NCBI RefSeq assembly: GCF_009727055.1
Contig: NC_052357.1
Span: 1,692,779 to 1,756,778, forward strand
Direction of reading: 5' to 3'
DNA length: 64,000 nucleotides
DNA from: Benincasa hispida
Taxonomy: Eukaryota > Streptophyta > Magnoliopsida > Cucurbitales > Cucurbitaceae
Shown: in pieces, positions 11,558 through 22,360 of the stretch
Layout: each line of letters begins with the position of its first letter
Position numbering within the stretch: position 1 is the first letter of the stretch
The notes under the pieces: model-generated
Database searches by the model: none
Told to the model about the DNA's origin: nothing
Seen by the model: only the letters and a program-made list of their open reading frames with translations
Translations under genes and position numbers: made by a program

Positions 11558-11625
11558 CAGGGACATTGATAGACACCGATAGAAGTCTACAAGTGTCTAT
11601 CAACGTCTATCATTGATAGTTTTAA
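11558..11625. repeat. 'gatag/ctatc' inverted short-repeat tract
   Basis: Alternating direct and inverted copies of 'tgatagacaccgatagaagt' and 'tctatcaacgtctatcattg' occur within 70 bases. From memory, similar tracts are widespread in cucurbit genomes, and I use this as one hint to the host family. Confidence 0.5.
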
Positions 11626-12999
11626 AATTTTGCGACATCTTGTAAATATTTTTAACGGTTTTACCATTTGAAATAATTTCCCTAATTTATATACATAATA
11701 TATATATATTTTAAATACATTGAGTTTATAACATGACATATTATATTTTCAAATGTTTTAATCTTTATTTAATATAATTCTGCACTTTAAAATTGATATT
11801 TAGAAATCTATATACAATAAAAATATAAAAATATTGTTTTTCAAAATTTACATGGTTTGAATTATATAATAAAAACTAATAATTTTTAAAAACAGAATTT
11901 GGATTGTTTGTCAAACATATAGTTATCTAACTTTTAAAATTGGAAACATAAAACAAGATTTAGATTACTAACCAAACAAACTCTCGAATTTTTACGCACA
12001 CAAAGCAACCACCATCATTGAAAATAAAGTTCTTAGATTGGGTTTTTTTTTATGAGATTGGGTGTGTGTGGAATACCCACTAATGCTTCGAGTCAAAAAT
12101 TATGTACATGATATGGTAATGTAAAATTCAAAATTATTTATAATTATGAAGATTTGAACCAGAATTATTATGTATGTGAATTATTATTGAATTAATTAAG
12201 TCAATTCTAATAAATTATGGACAGATTATTCATTTGATGTGATTGAAATGGACTGGAACGGGTACTAAGCTTGCTGCAAATTGATGCATATAAACGGCTT
12301 CCATTGTAACTTAATTTTGAAGAATGCAATTTTTTGACATTTTGCTTTGTTTTTACAGGTTACTTTTTTTGGATTATTACGTTTTTGAAAAGTATCTTTC
12401 CAAAGGTATGCATATTATTTTAGAATGTATCAATATATAAATCTATTTAGCATGTGATGTGGGTACAAATGAGGAACATAGTGATTAATCAAAGTAAATA
12501 GAATTTTTAAGTAATTAAAGATGGGTTAAAAAGATTTTAACTCAACGACAATCGTAAAATAGTTGACTAATCCATTCTTTGAAGTTGAAATTTAGAACGA
12601 TTTCACATTACTATAACTATTATTGTCTCATAAAAAGTAATTAATGGTTGAGTTAAACAATTTGAAAAGCTCTTTCAGGTCATGATTAAGGTGATTAAAC
12701 ATTGAAAAGAAAAAAAGAGTATGTGTGATTTGGTTGGGAAGTGAGAGAGAAGAATAATCTCGAGATTAATAAGGTCCCATTGTTAAAACACAACACTAAC
12801 ATACATTCAAAGATATGAATATATATATATATATAATTTTATTAACTCATTATGTGTTCTTTTACACAAACATAACGTAAACATCTCTTTCTAATTTTTT
12901 TTCCTTCAAATTTATATTTCATTTACTTTTACATTCCACACACGACACCATGCACAGATCTCAGGCCTTTTGATTAAAAAAAAGAGAGCAAAACTTAGT

Positions 13000-13288
13000 C
13001 CCGTTTAATAATTATTTGGTTTTTTTTTTTAAATTTACGTCTATTTCATCCACATTTTTTTACAATAATTTGCATCTTTTAAGTATAATAATTGAATTCT
13101 TAGCCAAATTTCAAAAACAAAAATAACTTTTTGAAGGCTACTTTTTTTAGTTCTCAAATTTTAGCTTGGTTTTTTAAACCATTGGTAAAATGTAGATAAC
13201 AAAGGAAGAAATTTGAAAGTAGAAGTAGTATCATAGGCTTAATTTTAAAAAATAAAAACAAAAAATAAAATAGTTATCAAACGTGATC
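13000..13288. mobile_element. hAT-like MITE, copy B, downstream of GA3ox
   Basis: The left end 'ccgtttaataattatttggt' is the imperfect inverse of the right end 'aaaatagttatcaaacgtga'. The internal sequence matches copies A and C ('agccaaatttcaaaaacaaa', 'ggtaaaatgtagataacaaa'). No clear target duplication is seen. It lies about 220 bp past the GA3ox stop codon, on the 3' side. Confidence 0.65.
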
Positions 13289-13420
13289 TTCGGTGTTAGG
13301 TTGCACCCATCTTTTGTGGAAANNNNNAAAATATATATATTTTTAATTTTTTTTTTTGTTGTGGTAAAGAAGATGGGAGGTTAGTTGCATCTTAAGATGC
13401 ACCTAATCATTGTTAAAAAA
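13289..13420. mobile_element. Small foldback element with an assembly gap inside
   Basis: The left arm 'gttaggttgcacccatcttt' pairs with the right side ('aaagaagatgggaggttagttgcat') as an imperfect inverted repeat. The loop contains five N at 13323-13327 beside AT runs, so the element is not fully sequenced. It starts directly after MITE copy B and ends about 90 bp from the GA3ox stop. Confidence 0.5.
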
Positions 13421-13475
13421 ACAACTCCAAATTGACTTTAATAACATTTATATTTATATAGGGCTAGAGTTGTGT

Positions 13476-13481
13476 TTTATT
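13476..13481 (-). promoter_or_regulatory. Candidate poly(A) signal AATAAA of GA3ox
   Basis: AATAAA on the minus strand, 26 bases past the stop codon. It is the nearest canonical hexamer. The short distance makes it possible but not proven that this is the signal used. Confidence 0.35.
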
Positions 13482-13506
13482 TATGGGTGGGAGGAGGTGG
13501 AGGTTG

Positions 13507-15275
13507 TTAGCCTACTTTAACCTGGCTATGATCATTGACGTCTAATAATCCAGTGAGAGGAGTGCAAAGACGGATAGAAGAGAGTGTGTTGTTAAAAAGC
13601 TCGGCTTTTTTACGGAGGTAACCAGTCCAAGTTACTGTGGGGTAAAGTGGTGGTTGAGTTGAACTCACAAGTTTTTTAAGTGGTGAAATTTCAGCAGTTT
13701 CCGGCGGTCCAAAAATGTATGCCACCGAGATACGTTTTCGAGTCCGATTCACCACGGCCTGATGGACCGAACTCGGGTACAACCCGTTTGTAATAATATG
13801 AAGCAAGTCTCCGACTTGAACCACAAGTGCACCAGGTATCGGCTCCACTGTCACCCACCGATTCCCTTCTCTCAAAACTTGTAACCCACTTGTGTTGTTT
13901 TGATACACAATGGTTAAGAGACTGGTGTCGGTGTGAGGTCCAAGCCCCATCGCCCGATCCGGGTTCGGGCAAATCGGGTAAGAGTTCAATTGGGTTGCTG
14001 CATTACTAGTCTTGAAATCCCCATTCGTTCCTACCCAATTCATATCTTCTCGAGTTATACCTAATTCCCCCAATGCAAGCCACATCAGCCTTCCACATAG
14101 ATTCTTCATCTCTCTGTTGTATTCTTCCATTATATCACTACAACAAATTATACCATCTCAATTCTTACAAAATTATTTTAGCTCTCAATTTAGATGAGTG
14201 GTCCAATTGTAATCATCTAATAAGTTCTCATTAAAATTATTATTACAAAAGTTTCCTCTTATACATTTAATATATATAATTTGAGAAAGAATGTTACATT
14301 ATTGTTTTATTTAGTAGTAGGGAATTAGCTTAAATTAAAGCAAAGTTGAAATTGAAAGGTTATGATTCAAGTTAGAGAAAAATTTACATAAAAATTGATT
14401 TTTTTTTCTTTAAAACCGTTATATACATATGTGTGCGTATATATATAATTGTGAATTATTCTAACCCTATTTGATAAGTGTTTTGTTTTTTTATTTACAA
14501 AACTAAGCCTATTTTTTTAAAATTTCTTACATGAAGTAAATCTATTTAATGAGTTTTTAGCCAAATTCTAAAAACAAAAGTAAGTTTAATTTTTAAAAAC
14601 AATATTTACGTTTAAAAAATTAGTTAAGTTTTTTAAAGTATTCGGAAAAAGTAGATAAAAAAGTAATAAATTTAAACGTGAAAATAATATTTAGAGACTC
14701 AATTTTAAAAAATAAAATAAAAAAAAACTAAATAATTATCCAATGACATGGTGGTTATGAAAATATTTGTAATAGTAATAGTAATACCAATATTTGGAAT
14801 AGTCTTGAGGCCATAATTTTTGGAAGTGTTGAAGAGGGGAACCAATGATGGTGAAGCCCTCAGACCACATACGTTTAGGGAAGAAGGTGGAGATACGGGC
14901 GAGGCCGTAGCCCGCGGCACCATTAGGGGTACGAGCGGCCTTAAGCTTCTGGGAAGTGGGAAGATCAAAGAGGGCATTGGCGGAGGATTCCATGGAGTTG
15001 AGGAGGGAAATGGAGATGTCGTGGTTAATGACCTGGAATACCCCCCAAGTCCGTAAGGCATTGTTGATGAGCTCGGGGACATTGGGGAGAGAAAGGTCAA
15101 TTAAGGGAACAGAGTCGGAGAGGGGAATATTGGAGTTGGTTAAGGAAGGGAAAGAGTTAGGTTGAATCCAATCATAGGTTTCGGGGAGTTCTTGGAAAGA
15201 GTCGAGATTTTTGTTGGTGGGGAGGTGGACGGGGTGGGATTTGAAGATGTCAGTTAATTTGGGAATGGTGGCCAT
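13507..15275 (-). CDS. GA3ox: Gibberellin 3-beta-dioxygenase (GA3ox), two exons: 15275-14788 and 14137-13507
   Basis: 2-oxoglutarate/Fe(II)-dependent dioxygenase. By family it performs the last step to bioactive gibberellins, 3-beta-hydroxylating GA9 to GA4 and GA20 to GA1, in the cytosol. Exon 1 (488 nt) starts at the ATG ending at 15275 and holds the N-terminal DIOX_N domain ('VPLIDLSLPN', 'TWGVFQVINHD', 'MWSEGFTIIGSP'). Exon 2 (631 nt with TAA) holds the catalytic core: iron ligands His231 and Asp233 in 'GPHTDTSLL', His288 in 'SSVHQAVVN', and the 2-oxoglutarate residues Arg298 and Ser300 in 'RKRISV'. The joint splits a Cys codon (TG|T) and reads 'SKYCDIMEEYN', the position where GA3ox introns usually lie. 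The total is about 372 residues, normal for the family. 'PNPDRAMGLGPHTDTS' and the C-terminal 'KAELFNNTLSSIRL' favour GA3ox over GA20ox or GA2ox. There are no stops or frame breaks. The paralogue number is not assigned. Confidence 0.93.
14138..14787 (-). other. GA3ox intron (650 bp)
   Basis: The donor is TATTG|GTATTA and the acceptor TTTGTTGTAG|TGATAT on the minus strand, both canonical and giving an in-frame join. Most of the intron's donor-proximal half is MITE copy C. The 179-residue frame that runs past the donor ends in a poly-Tyr read-through and is not the protein. Confidence 0.9.
14468..14745. mobile_element. hAT-like MITE, copy C, inside the GA3ox intron
   Basis: About 278 bp. The left end 'ctatttgataagtgttttg' mirrors the right end 'ctaaataattatccaatgac'. 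The core matches copies A and B ('agccaaattctaaaaacaaa', 'ggaaaaagtagataaaaaag'). It ends only about 42 bp from the splice donor. No exact 8-bp duplication is visible. Confidence 0.65.
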
Positions 15276-15584
15276 GTTTTTTCTTTTTTTGTATTAAATA
15301 TATTTTGTGAGGTTTAGGTAGGCTTAGGGCTAGAAGTTGTGGTTGAGAATAAGAAAAGAAAAACATAGGATGGTGATTGTAAATAGGGAAGATGAGAGGC
15401 GAGGGAAATTACAATGCCATGATCTTCTCTCTATTTTTAGAGGTTATGGCCCTATATATTGACAAAGTTACACACATATACTCACCCAAGCTAATAAAAG
15501 TAATATTTGGGTTCATTGTAACTTCATCTATCTTTTTACAACTCATGCAAAAATGGAAGTAAAACAAAAGAAGGAAAATAATTT
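15276..15584 (-). promoter_or_regulatory. GA3ox 5' flank; candidate TATA box at 15451-15460
   Basis: The minus-strand AATATATAGG at 15451-15460 lies about 180 bases before the start codon, a plausible TATA box with a leader of about 150 bases. Only about 310 bases separate the ATG from the start of a retrotransposon LTR (15585). Beyond the TATA candidate I see no element I can name. Confidence 0.35.
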
Positions 15585-15747
15585 TGTTAACGTATTTATG
15601 AGTTATTTATGGGTATTAATGTATTTATATAATTTAGCTTATTTTTAGGTTAATTTGTATCTTTAGTTAGTATGAATTTACTTTCCTTTTATGTATAATT
15701 ATCCATGTTTTACCTCTATAATCATAGAAAAATACAATAAACTTATA
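15585..15747 (+). mobile_element. Short LTR of a copia-like or TRIM element
   Basis: It starts TGTTAACG and runs to about 15747, immediately before a perfect primer-binding site. A length of about 160 bp suits a short-LTR copia or a TRIM element. No second LTR is found downstream before 16100. The 3' boundary is approximate. Confidence 0.55.
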
Positions 15748-15749
15748 TA

Positions 15750-15762
15750 TGGTATCAGAGCC
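15750..15762 (+). other. Primer-binding site, tRNA-Met type
   Basis: TGGTATCAGAGCC, the exact complement of the 3' end of initiator tRNA-Met used by most plant copia elements. The sequence that follows (15763-16090) shows no recognisable gag. Confidence 0.75.
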
Positions 15763-16089
15763 ATACACATCTAAGGTTTAATCTACCTCTTCTTATTGTC
15801 TAAATTAACACAACCGAAGACCAAGTTTGTCATTGATCAAATCCATCTGCTACCATTTAGATCAGACCTGGAGGAGAGCACCATCATTCGTTCAGTAGAA
15901 ATTAGAACGGACTCTTTCAGATCCGTCCGTTTCGCAGATAGGCAAAATCTGGTCAATTGTTTCGTTTGTTCGGTTTGATTGTAGTACAATTACTGCTACC
16001 CAGATTAGATAGATCTACTACTGTAAACCTTGAAACTTAGATTTCTAAATATTAATGATTGGAAGTTTACTTTGTTGTCTATTGATTTA

Positions 16090-16696
16090 AAAAGCATGTG
16101 AAACAAGTTAGTTTAATTAGTTAAGTTTTGAAGGTAGTAGCTAAGTTAAAAGAAGGAAAATTTACATAAGTAGTATAGTTTTGCAAATGAATAAATTGAG
16201 TTTAACTGTGGAAAATACTTTAAGTATAGGAAAAAGATCTCTCAGGTGAATTTGGGTGGTTTCCAACAGTTATTAAAATTATGGAGAATAATGGAAGATA
16301 AGAACCATGCGTGAAAGAGCTTAAGGCAAAGGCCTTGGTGGCTTGGTAAGAAGCTTACGTTAACCTCATTAGAGGTTACTTGGCATCGGTGTAGGCGATC
16401 AGGTGTGTGGCCAAGCGCTCAAGGGGATGCGTTGGGTGATCGCTAGACTTAAGTGGCTGGATGTGCAACCGAGCAGTTAAGGCTAGGCATTGCATGGTTG
16501 CTGTGTGGGGTGAAGCTGTGAGCGAGAGGTCTGGCATTGGTAAGGTGCAAAACCCTTAGGCATTAAGGTGTTGGGGGGTTAACTTGCTAAGTCTAGATAG
16601 TGGGCTAAGTGGAAGTATTAGAAGCCTAAGACAAAGGTTAGTGGCTTGAGGTGTCACTTAGTTATGCAAGGTAGTCATGCAAGGGCAAGTATAAAT
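16090..16696 (+). mobile_element. Ty3/gypsy LTR, left part (gypsy-2)
   Basis: GC-richer, non-coding sequence ('ggccaagcgctcaaggggat', 'ggtagtcatgcaagggcaag') matched in style by 27716-28000, where it resumes after a large insertion. The start is approximate. The downstream LTR end and primer site (29629-29645) show it belongs to a plus-strand gypsy element. Confidence 0.45.
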
Positions 16697-18158
16697 CAGA
16701 GTTTGTTGGGAATATCCCAAAACCCATAGTTCGTAAATATTGGAAAAATATTCTATTTATCAATAAAAGTATTATTGAGTTGTTCATTTAATAAAATGTT
16801 ATTGATATTGCATTCTATTGTAAATCCAAAAAATGAATCCTTGACTATAGTATGAATACTTTAACTTTATGTAAAGACATAAATGTCGATCAAGTTTTAG
16901 TTTGTAGCCAAAATGGTCTATAAGTATATGGATGAGATTGGGTACCTCATCCTGGTGACACTATTGGATGTGACCCACTTTGTTTACTGATACAAATGCT
17001 GTGATCTCAAAATCATTAATGTGGATACATGCAAGTGGAGACATTCTATACAAAGGATGTTTGCATAAGAACGGACTTCGAAATAGTCACTTTTCTTTAT
17101 AACGATTGTTAACTATTAAAACTGACTATTTCAAATTAATTACCTAAGGTAACTCAATCTTAATCCTGAGCTAACTATGAACTCATATTTATTTAGGACT
17201 ATCCTTTGATTTGCATAGGTGAGAGTAGTTCAACAACCCTGCTCAAGAAGCCTCCCATTTTGAGGATAAGATGGGATAAATAGCTGGGAACATAGTCTTG
17301 CAAGATAGAATTCACTCCTACCCGATTTAGGGTTAGAAGATAAGTTGTTCTCTTAAGTATTGATTCATGATTTTGAACAAAGGGGCTCCAGACTGAGAGG
17401 GATATGGTTTATTAATTGGACTATAAACCAATTGATCAATAGAGGATTAGTGGGAGCTTAAGGAGCAAGATGTATTTATAGGGGTAAAACAATAATTTTG
17501 ACCTAGCTGTAAATTCGAACAACCTGTGAAAGGTCGACTTACTGATTATGGTTAAAGTAGGAAAAAATATATCTATAGTGAGGAGAGTGAAACTATCGAG
17601 CTATAGTGGTGCGTCTCAATAATTAACGAATATTGATTAATTTATATGTAAAGAGTTTGGCTAATCAATCTCAAATCGTTGGAGTTCATGATCTATAGGT
17701 TCATAAGGTCCCTCTATTAGCTTGTAAAATTACTCCTTGGATTAGTGAATTGAGTGTTTTTTAAACGTTCAAAATCGAAATTAGGGTTTTGAATTTGAAG
17801 AATTAAAATTCAATTTAGGGTTTGGTTAATTATATTTGATATAATTAAACTTTTAATTTATTGAAAGTAAACGTAAATTGGATAGATTAAAATATTTAAA
17901 TATTGATTTAAACATTGATTAATATGAATAGGATTCATGTATGAATTAGGTGTTTGATTAATTTAATATTTGATATTAAATTATTAATTAATTAATTAAT
18001 TAATTAAATTTGTTTAATTAATTATTTAAATAAAACTTTTTTCAATTTTTGAAAATCAAATTTAGATTTGATTTTTTATTTTATTTAATTTTAGTGAAAA
18101 TTAAATTAAATAGAAAAATTTGAAATTAAATTTTTTTCCTCTTTAATTGGGGTGGTTT
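16697..18158 (+). mobile_element. Family G LTR, copy 5
   Basis: It starts 'tgttgggaatatcccaaaac'. From 16893 onward it aligns with 23690-24900 at high identity over more than 1 kb, including 'gaacaacctgtgaaaggtc' and 'ctcaaatc(g/a)ttggagttcatg'. It is cut at 18158 by the start of copy 6. It has no coding content. Confidence 0.65.
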
Positions 18159-20249
18159 TGTTGGGGTTGATGCCTTAATGTCCCGTGTCCTATAGTTTGT
18201 GAACAGTTTGTACAAACGCTTGTGATGTATAATATATAATATTTACTTCACTTTTTGATTTTGCTCATCTGAATGTTTTATTTGCTTTACCACAAACCAA
18301 TAAACCTAAAATCCCTAGTTATCTTTATGTAACTTAAGCATATATGTGGTGACATACAAGTGGATCATGTCTTGAGTGATAATTAAAATGGTTTGTAGTA
18401 TATGGGTATAGGAGGGAAATCTTATTTTGGTAACGCTACGGATGTCGTCCGCTTTGTGGAATAGTTACAAGTGTTGTAACTTGTCATAGATGGTCTGATC
18501 CTGATCATTCGTGTAGGGAACATGCGAGTAGGGGCGTCCTATACAAGTTTGTATAAGACTTGACCACGAAGTGTTAACGTCTCGTTATATAACACCGTTC
18601 ATGATAGAGACTTCACTTCACTAGGATGACCATAGGTAACATGACCTCAATCTTGAATGAGTTGGAAACTCCTATCATTGAGGGTGGTCCTTTGATTTGC
18701 ATGGGAGTGAGTGGCTAGGCCGCCGACTCAAACCTACCATTTTGGGGATTCGTCTGATTTGGAAGCTGGGAACTCAGTTACACAAGATAGAATTCACTCA
18801 TTCCTCGAGGCAGGGGCAAGTAGATAGATAGCTCCCTTAAGGGTTGATTCCAGGGCTTAAACGATGTGACGCCACACACATTCTCTTGGCCCGAGAGGTG
18901 TTCACACATAGTTGGACTATGTTGTATTGTTCATTAGAGGGATCAGTAGTACTTAAGGAGTGAGATGTAACTATAGGGGCAAAATGGTAAATTGGTCCAA
19001 CTGTACTTACGAGCATCTGTGAAGGGTTATCGTACTCATGGTTGGTTATATCTAATGGACACAGAAATATATCTGTGGTAAGAAGAGTTCAGCTGTCGAT
19101 CTTTAGTAGAATGCCTTGTAGTTAACGGATGGTGGATCTCATGGCTAAAGAGTTTAGTCAACTATTCATGTACCATGTGAGCTTCGAGTCATAGGTCCAT
19201 AAGGTCCCTTTGGTAGCTTGGATACAAGTTGAGAATCAGTTTTTGGGTCAGTTTAAAATGTTCAAATTGAAAAGAGGGAGTTTAATTATATATGATATAA
19301 TTGAACTGGTTAATTATATATGATATGATTGACTAAATGTATGAGATGCATTATTTTGGAGAAAATTGGATATAAATATGATTTATATCAAGTAGAGGAG
19401 AAAACACTATAGTTGATATATGATATTAAACTATAGGTTAAGAATATAATATGATTATATTAATTAATTAATTAATTGGGTGGTTATGTGATAATTGGCC
19501 GAGTTTTTCTCTGAATCCGTGCAATAATGGGAAGTTCGATTCAATTCTTGTGACTGAAGAATAAAAATGAAAATAGTTTTCATTTTGTAAAAGATCCGAA
19601 AAATCGCTCACGGTGTGAAAGTATACACAAACGCTTAGCGTTGAAAGCCTATACGATAGCGCTCTTCTTTTTAAACAATCGCACACCGGCATACTAAACG
19701 ATCGCCCACAATTTCTAAACGATCGCTTAGCGTGCCGAGCGGAACTAAACGATCGCTTAGCTATACCTACACGATTGTGTACCCCGACCTAAATGACAAG
19801 TACCCAACTATACGATAGTCATCCCTTTCTCCCACTTGCTTGTTCGTTTTACACGATCACTTTTCCTCCTCCCCTCTACCAATTCCATCAAAGTCCACCC
19901 TTTGGATTCTCACTCCGAGATATACCGAGGGCTTCGAGTGGTGGTGTCGTCCCCGATTGCTTCTTGTTCGTACACTGCTGATTGTGTAAACAGTCGTGGT
20001 GCTGTTAGGTGACTGCTTGTTGGATAATAAGGAGCGTGAGGAGTTCGCTTCCGTTGGACCATGTTCGATTGAAGAAAGTCTTCAACTGGTACGTTTTCTC
20101 GATCTCTTGTATTTATTGTTAAAGCATGCCAGTAACTAGTGTTTACAATGCATATCTGTATGTTAGAATGTATGTGTAATAATTCTGTTACAATGAAATC
20201 GGAAAGATCCACTTCTGCTCATGGGTATTCTTGTTTAAGAGATCCTTAA
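18159..20249 (+). mobile_element. Family G LTR, copy 6 (complete, 5' LTR)
   Basis: It begins TGTTGGGGTTGATGCC and ends near 'gagatccttaa', directly before a tRNA-Met primer site, so this is a 5' LTR of about 2.09 kb. It carries a CGATCG array at 19675-19815. Over its length it is the inverse counterpart of 57263-59236. Short open frames inside (for example 19910-20212) have no recognised domain. Confidence 0.7.
19675..19815. repeat. CGATCG-rich array in copy 6
   Basis: Variants of 'ctaaacgatcgc(c/t)tag' and 'tacacgattgtgta' at irregular spacing. Confidence 0.6.
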
Positions 20250-20574
20250 ATTGGTATCAAAGCCAGGTTTCTGATATTCCAATTTCATTGATGCAAAGAT
20301 TAGCATATACATTCTCGGTGTGTGCAGCATGTCTGTCTTCGTTTTAATAGTTAAATCATTTGTGGATGTGCGAATTAATGGAGGTTTCTGGGATGAAACC
20401 TTGGTTTGATTAATTTTTTTACATTTCCAGTTAATTGTAAAGGGCCCTACGTTTTTTGGCATAATTAATTTTTATCAAGTCTGTAATTCAACGTTAGTTT
20501 GAGTCTTGAGTCGTTCGTGAAGAAGTTCGGAGCAAGCGTTGCTGTTCTTCGAGGTAGAAGGCGATCAAGATTTC

Positions 20575-20850
20575 GTCGGGTCATGTAGACGATGGGGTAG
20601 GCGATCGCTGAGTATCGAATGCTCGGAAGTCGTTTAACGCGCGCGCGCACTAGGCGATCATATAGCTTAGCAAGCCTCATCGCTTAGTTACTGACTATAC
20701 GATCGCAGAGTAAAGGCAAGGTAAATCGTTTACCTTTTCGTGTATTAAGCGATCGTCTAGACGATCAGGCTTCACAACCTCGTTGTCATCTAAGCGATCG
20801 TTTAGCATTTTACGCTATCGTTTACCTGAGGCGTTTACTAAATGATGGAG
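20575..20850. repeat. CGATCG-rich array in the interior after copy 6
   Basis: Many 'gcgatcg', 'taagcgatcgt(c/t)tag' and 'tcgtttac' variants, plus a 'gcgcgcgcgc' run at 20640-20649. The matching inverted array is at about 56455-56935. Confidence 0.6.
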
Positions 20851-22274
20851 CTTCGCCCAGGGGTTCAAGACCCGGTTTGCCTATGAACTGGTTTGCTCGT
20901 TGAAAAAATGTAATAGGTAGATTTTTTTTTTTCATTCTGGTTTTGTAAAGGTTCATCCCAGTCTATTAATCTTTGGTTTATTACATGAGATGTATGTTTA
21001 TTATATGTCATATGGTATGCACATATAGAAAATTCCACCTTAGGTTATTGCATTGGTCATACATCATCTCTTTATTATAAATGTTATAATTTACAGAAGC
21101 ATGATTTAAGTTACATAAGAGCATGCTCATGCATCATATAATATAAGAGTTATATTTATGCATTCATAAAAAGTATTGATATGCATCATCTTTATATTAT
21201 AATTGTGATAGTATAAGGGTGTATGGAAAAAATGTTTGCTTGGTTATTACGCGTATATAAAAGTTATGTATAGTAATGACTGGACATTGCATGAAGCATG
21301 ATGCATAGGTTTCTTTATAAGTGTTATAAATACCTCGTTGTGCGCAATGTGTTTTAGTTGTTTCTTTTTAATGGTTAAAGAGAAATTAGAACTAAAAGCA
21401 ACAACAAAGACATGCATGCTCACTTAGGTTTATTCATGGTTTTAAAATGTTTAAAACTTGGATGACATAGACCTAATATGATTAGCAACCTTTAGGCTTT
21501 ATTCTTTTAACCAGTTTAATAGGATTAAATTGACTAATAAAAGGTTAAAGTATAGCAAATCTATCTATAAGGGACCTTTTGTCTAAGGCGGGTTTGGCTG
21601 GGGTATTTAAGTTAACTGAAACGTAACACCACTACCTGGGAACTTACCTAGAAAGGTTCATTAGATAGATTTGATGCATGCATGCAAGTTATGTACAATC
21701 CATTAGAGTGTTTAAATGTGACTATATGAACTTGTTCATATTTCATAGACAAAAGTTGTTTATGAGCGAACTTAAAAAGATGACTTAGACTAAAATCAGT
21801 AACCGGATTGTCTAGGTTAATGAACCCCTAGGTAGAACATTCAGTGGGAGGTACTTAGGGCATATGATGCTTCATTTAAACCTTTCACGTTTCTCCCATA
21901 TAGTCCACATCGTGAGATCTACCCTCGGCCTCGTGGCACCCTAGGAGTGTCCCCCTAAAGGATGGTGTTTGGGTAGGTCAATATCAAGGTGGATGGAGAC
22001 AATGTTCATAGTAACGTTAATTTGAGCTTGGTGGGTGAATTTCTATAAATGCATATTTGGTTGACTGATATGGCGGAAATTCAACTTTGGCATTAGATTT
22101 CTCTTTTGATTTGTTGTTAAATTTTTAATTGGCTCTTGTTTTATGATCTTATATGTGTGTTCTAGAGTCTGTAATTTTAATGGAGTCAATAGAGTTGAAA
22201 CTAGGTTGTAATCGAAGATTGAAGCAAGCAAGATCAGTAACAGAAAACTGGATTCGAAGCTACTGCCAGGAAGC

Positions 22275-22360
22275 ATTGCAACGCTGCCCTAAAACGTTGC
22301 AACACTACTCTTGATGAACCCGTGATGTTGCAACGCTCGGGTGGCACGTTGCAACGCTGC
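22275..22360. repeat. GTTGCAACGCT short-repeat cluster
   Basis: Four copies of (g/a)ttgcaac(g/a)ct lie within 86 bases: 'cattgcaacgctgcc', 'cgttgcaacactac', 'gttgcaacgctcggg' and 'cgttgcaacgctgct'. The core GTTGCAAC is palindromic. It is the same kind of arrangement as the CGATCG arrays, with a different motif. Confidence 0.7.

Larger units (their letters stand above)
10908..12999. other. AT-rich intergenic sequence with simple repeats, no gene seen
   Basis: No open frame with recognisable coding content on either strand. It includes an (AAT)n microsatellite at 10966-11011 and a 'gatagacaccgatagaagtc' / 'tatcaacgtctatcattgat' inverted-motif tract at about 11558-11625, plus small AT runs. The stretch at 12337-12410 resembles 5195-5285 ('ggttacttttttt..ggattatta'), so both are fragments of one uncharacterised repeat. 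Confidence 0.6.

Noticed and set aside
13691..15165. Other open frames overlapping GA3ox on both strands
   Set aside because: They are shadows of the GC-richer coding exons with no domain content.
14736..15275. 179-residue single-exon reading of GA3ox exon 1
   Set aside because: It reads through the GT donor into the intron and ends in a poly-Tyr stretch. The spliced model gives the conserved 'YCDIMEEY' joint.
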